DNA from: Caldithrix sp. RBG_13_44_9 | GTDB lineage: Bacteria; Calditrichota; Calditrichia; RBG-13-44-9 | Direction: 5' to 3' | Length of the DNA stretch: 31,049 nucleotides | NCBI GenBank assembly: GCA_001771055.1 | Contig: MESS01000132.1 | Coordinates: 2,276-33,324, forward strand | Part shown: positions 29,800 through 31,049 of the stretch, in pieces | Position numbering within the stretch: position 1 is the stretch's first letter | Layout of the letters: each line of letters begins with the position of its first letter | Program-made: the position numbers and the translations under genes | The notes under the pieces: generated by a model | Told to the model about the DNA's origin: nothing | The model's database searches: none | The model's input: the letters and a program-made list of their open reading frames with translations, nothing else

Positions 29800-31049
29800 T
29801 TATGATGCCCTCGATTGAGTATCCACGGTCACTCTGAAATCTTTTTGACCTTCATCGGCCATCAGAAAATCCAGAAAAAAGTTGCTCATGGCCAGAGCAT
29901 CGGGTCGGTCGTCTTTTAATCGCGTAACGCCCCCGCGGATGCCCAGCTGCTCGTCATCAATTTTTTTCTTGATTCTCCCGATGGATAGATATCCGGCATT
30001 GGTTCGCGTCGCGTTCAAATTTCCCAGCTCCCGGATCAGCATCGATAGGTCCTTCCATTCCTCGCTCTCCAGAGAAAGATCTTCCTGCGGGAAGATAAAC
30101 ACATTACCGCTCCAGCCTGTTTTATCTATGTTGGTTACATTATCGATGGCAGTTTTGAGGCTCATATACATGTTATGTTTGGCAATTCCGCTGTTGCGCA
30201 AAGGTGTTAAAAGCCCGTATCCCCGCCACTCGCTCCAGGCGCGCTGCGAGTTATCACCAAACATGGACCAGTCATAATCCACCAGACCGTGTTTATATAA
30301 TTCTCCGTTGAACTGAGACACCAATCCGGCAATCAATGCATCGGCATATCCGCCATTGGGACGGAAATATTCCCAGATTTTCATCCACTCGTTGATGAGG
30401 ATTGATGAATCCGTGGTCGGACTCCATATCTTGGAAAAAAGATACCGGCGATAAGGACCAAATGCCTGGGTAACCACTAGGGCATAATCCGAGGCATCGT
30501 CTCCACTTCCCTGGGCGCCGCCATCAATCCCGATGGAAATCACGCTTCCCGGGATCCGGCGGAATGTTTTTCCATATGTTGGTTTTTCCGGCTGCATTCC
30601 CCAATGCAGCCCCACTGCCTGGCTGGATCTCATTTTGGATTCCCAGATGAAATTCCGCGATTCCACATATTCCAGCAGCATTAGACGTAGCCATTCTTCC
30701 TGGCTGAAAGCGCTGCGGATGGATCTGGCATAATCCGCGGATATCACGCCCAGCTCAATGGCGATATACAAATCCACTCGGGGCTGAACCACATACCACA
30801 GTGGGTCGTGATGAAAATTATACAGATTTCCCCGGGATTTGATCATCCCGGTGAGCAGCGTAAAAGTGGGAAGACCATTATTGTTTTTCGCGAGGCCGCG
30901 ATCAAAAATTTTTTTAAAACGGTCGCTTGGCAGGATATCATCGGTCTCATCCACCCAGATATCTGTTGCATTTACTCCTTCGAAGCGAGAATCGACTCCA
31001 AAAATTTGGAACTTGGAACCGTTATAAAGTTCGACCCGGTCATCATACA
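29800..31049 (-). CDS. Large terminase subunit, 5' end cut off
   Basis: Partial; the frame runs to the window edge with no start, and the GTG at 30954 is internal. At the edge 'FGVDSRFEGVNATDIWVDETDD' holds the Walker B motif (DIWVDE) of the packaging ATPase; Walker A lies outside. The nuclease domain follows: 'ISIGIDGGAQGSGDDASDYALVV' contributes an Asp cluster, 'PNGGYADALIAGLVSQFN' resembles the second acidic motif, and 'RPDALAMSNFFLDFL' near the C-terminus holds the third conserved Asp. The enzyme cuts and packages concatemeric DNA. The stop is next to the portal GTG. The small terminase gene should be to the right of the window. Confidence 0.9.
   Translation of the reverse strand, partial: YDDRVELYNGSKFQIFGVDSRFEGVNATDIWVDETDDILPSDRFKKIFDRGLAKNNNGLPTFTLLTGMIKSRGNLYNFHHDPLWYVVQPRVDLYIAIELGVISADYARSIRSAFSQEEWLRLMLLEYVESRNFIWESKMRSSQAVGLHWGMQPEKPTYGKTFRRIPGSVISIGIDGGAQGSGDDASDYALVVTQAFGPYRRYLFSKIWSPTTDSSILINEWMKIWEYFRPNGGYADALIAGLVSQFNGELYKHGLVDYDWSMFGDNSQRAWSEWRGYGLLTPLRNSGIAKHNMYMSLKTAIDNVTNIDKTGWSGNVFIFPQEDLSLESEEWKDLSMLIRELGNLNATRTNAGYLSIGRIKKKIDDEQLGIRGGVTRLKDDRPDALAMSNFFLDFLMADEGQKDFRVTVDTQSRAS

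Noticed and set aside
29800..30954. Complete terminase gene starting at GTG 30954
   Set aside because: The frame continues without a stop to the window edge and contains the terminase ATPase sequence up to Walker B, so the GTG is internal.
1..31049. CRISPR array, insertion sequence or transposase
   Set aside because: No regularly spaced direct repeats, terminal inverted repeats or transposase-like frame were seen; Mu-like head proteins alone do not imply a transposing phage.

Overview
The window is a stretch of a tailed double-stranded DNA phage or prophage, most likely a long-tailed siphovirus. Most of it is one tightly packed late operon on the minus strand. Read in the direction of transcription (right to left) the order is: large terminase (5' end cut by the window edge), Mu gp29-like portal, Mu gpF-like minor head protein, candidate holin, small zinc-knuckle protein, prohead protease fused to a probable scaffold, decoration protein, major capsid protein, terminator, connector and tail-completion proteins, major tail protein, tail assembly chaperones joined by a strong -1 frameshift signal, a four-gene insert with a DUF4406 protein and a candidate one-piece spanin, tape measure, zinc amidase, tail-tip protein and fibre genes.

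From about 12.5 kb down to 4.06 kb lies a block of ten fibre-like, adhesin-like or unknown proteins. Eight of them begin with a clear Sec-type signal peptide, many ending in F-x-Q. This is odd for virion parts, which are normally assembled in the cytoplasm. The F-x-Q and LFGSC processing sites are common in the Bacteroidota/FCB superphylum, so a Gram-negative host of that broad group is my inference; no host marker gene is present.

At 2.4-4.04 kb an AT-rich cassette faces the opposite way (plus strand): an XRE-like regulator, a 45-residue basic protein, a lipoprotein, and a HicB/HicA toxin-antitoxin pair. It looks like a lysogenic-conversion or immunity cassette. It is divergent from a second minus-strand block (2.34 kb to the left edge) of small, mostly unknown early-type genes, including a zinc ribbon, a 50-residue membrane protein, a possible winged-helix protein and one tRNA-like gene. 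A near-consensus sigma70 promoter (TTGACA, 17 bp, TATTAT) at 2421-2449 drives this left block, so 2.34-2.49 kb looks like a genetic switch.

The most notable points are the run of signal peptides in the fibre block, the A AAA AAC frameshift site with a 9-bp stem six bases downstream, the lipobox-plus-C-terminal-anchor spanin candidate, the repressor/lipoprotein/HicBA cassette, and a tRNA with an abnormal anticodon loop. No CRISPR array, insertion sequence, integrase or rRNA was seen. No gene-free stretch exceeds 300 bases.
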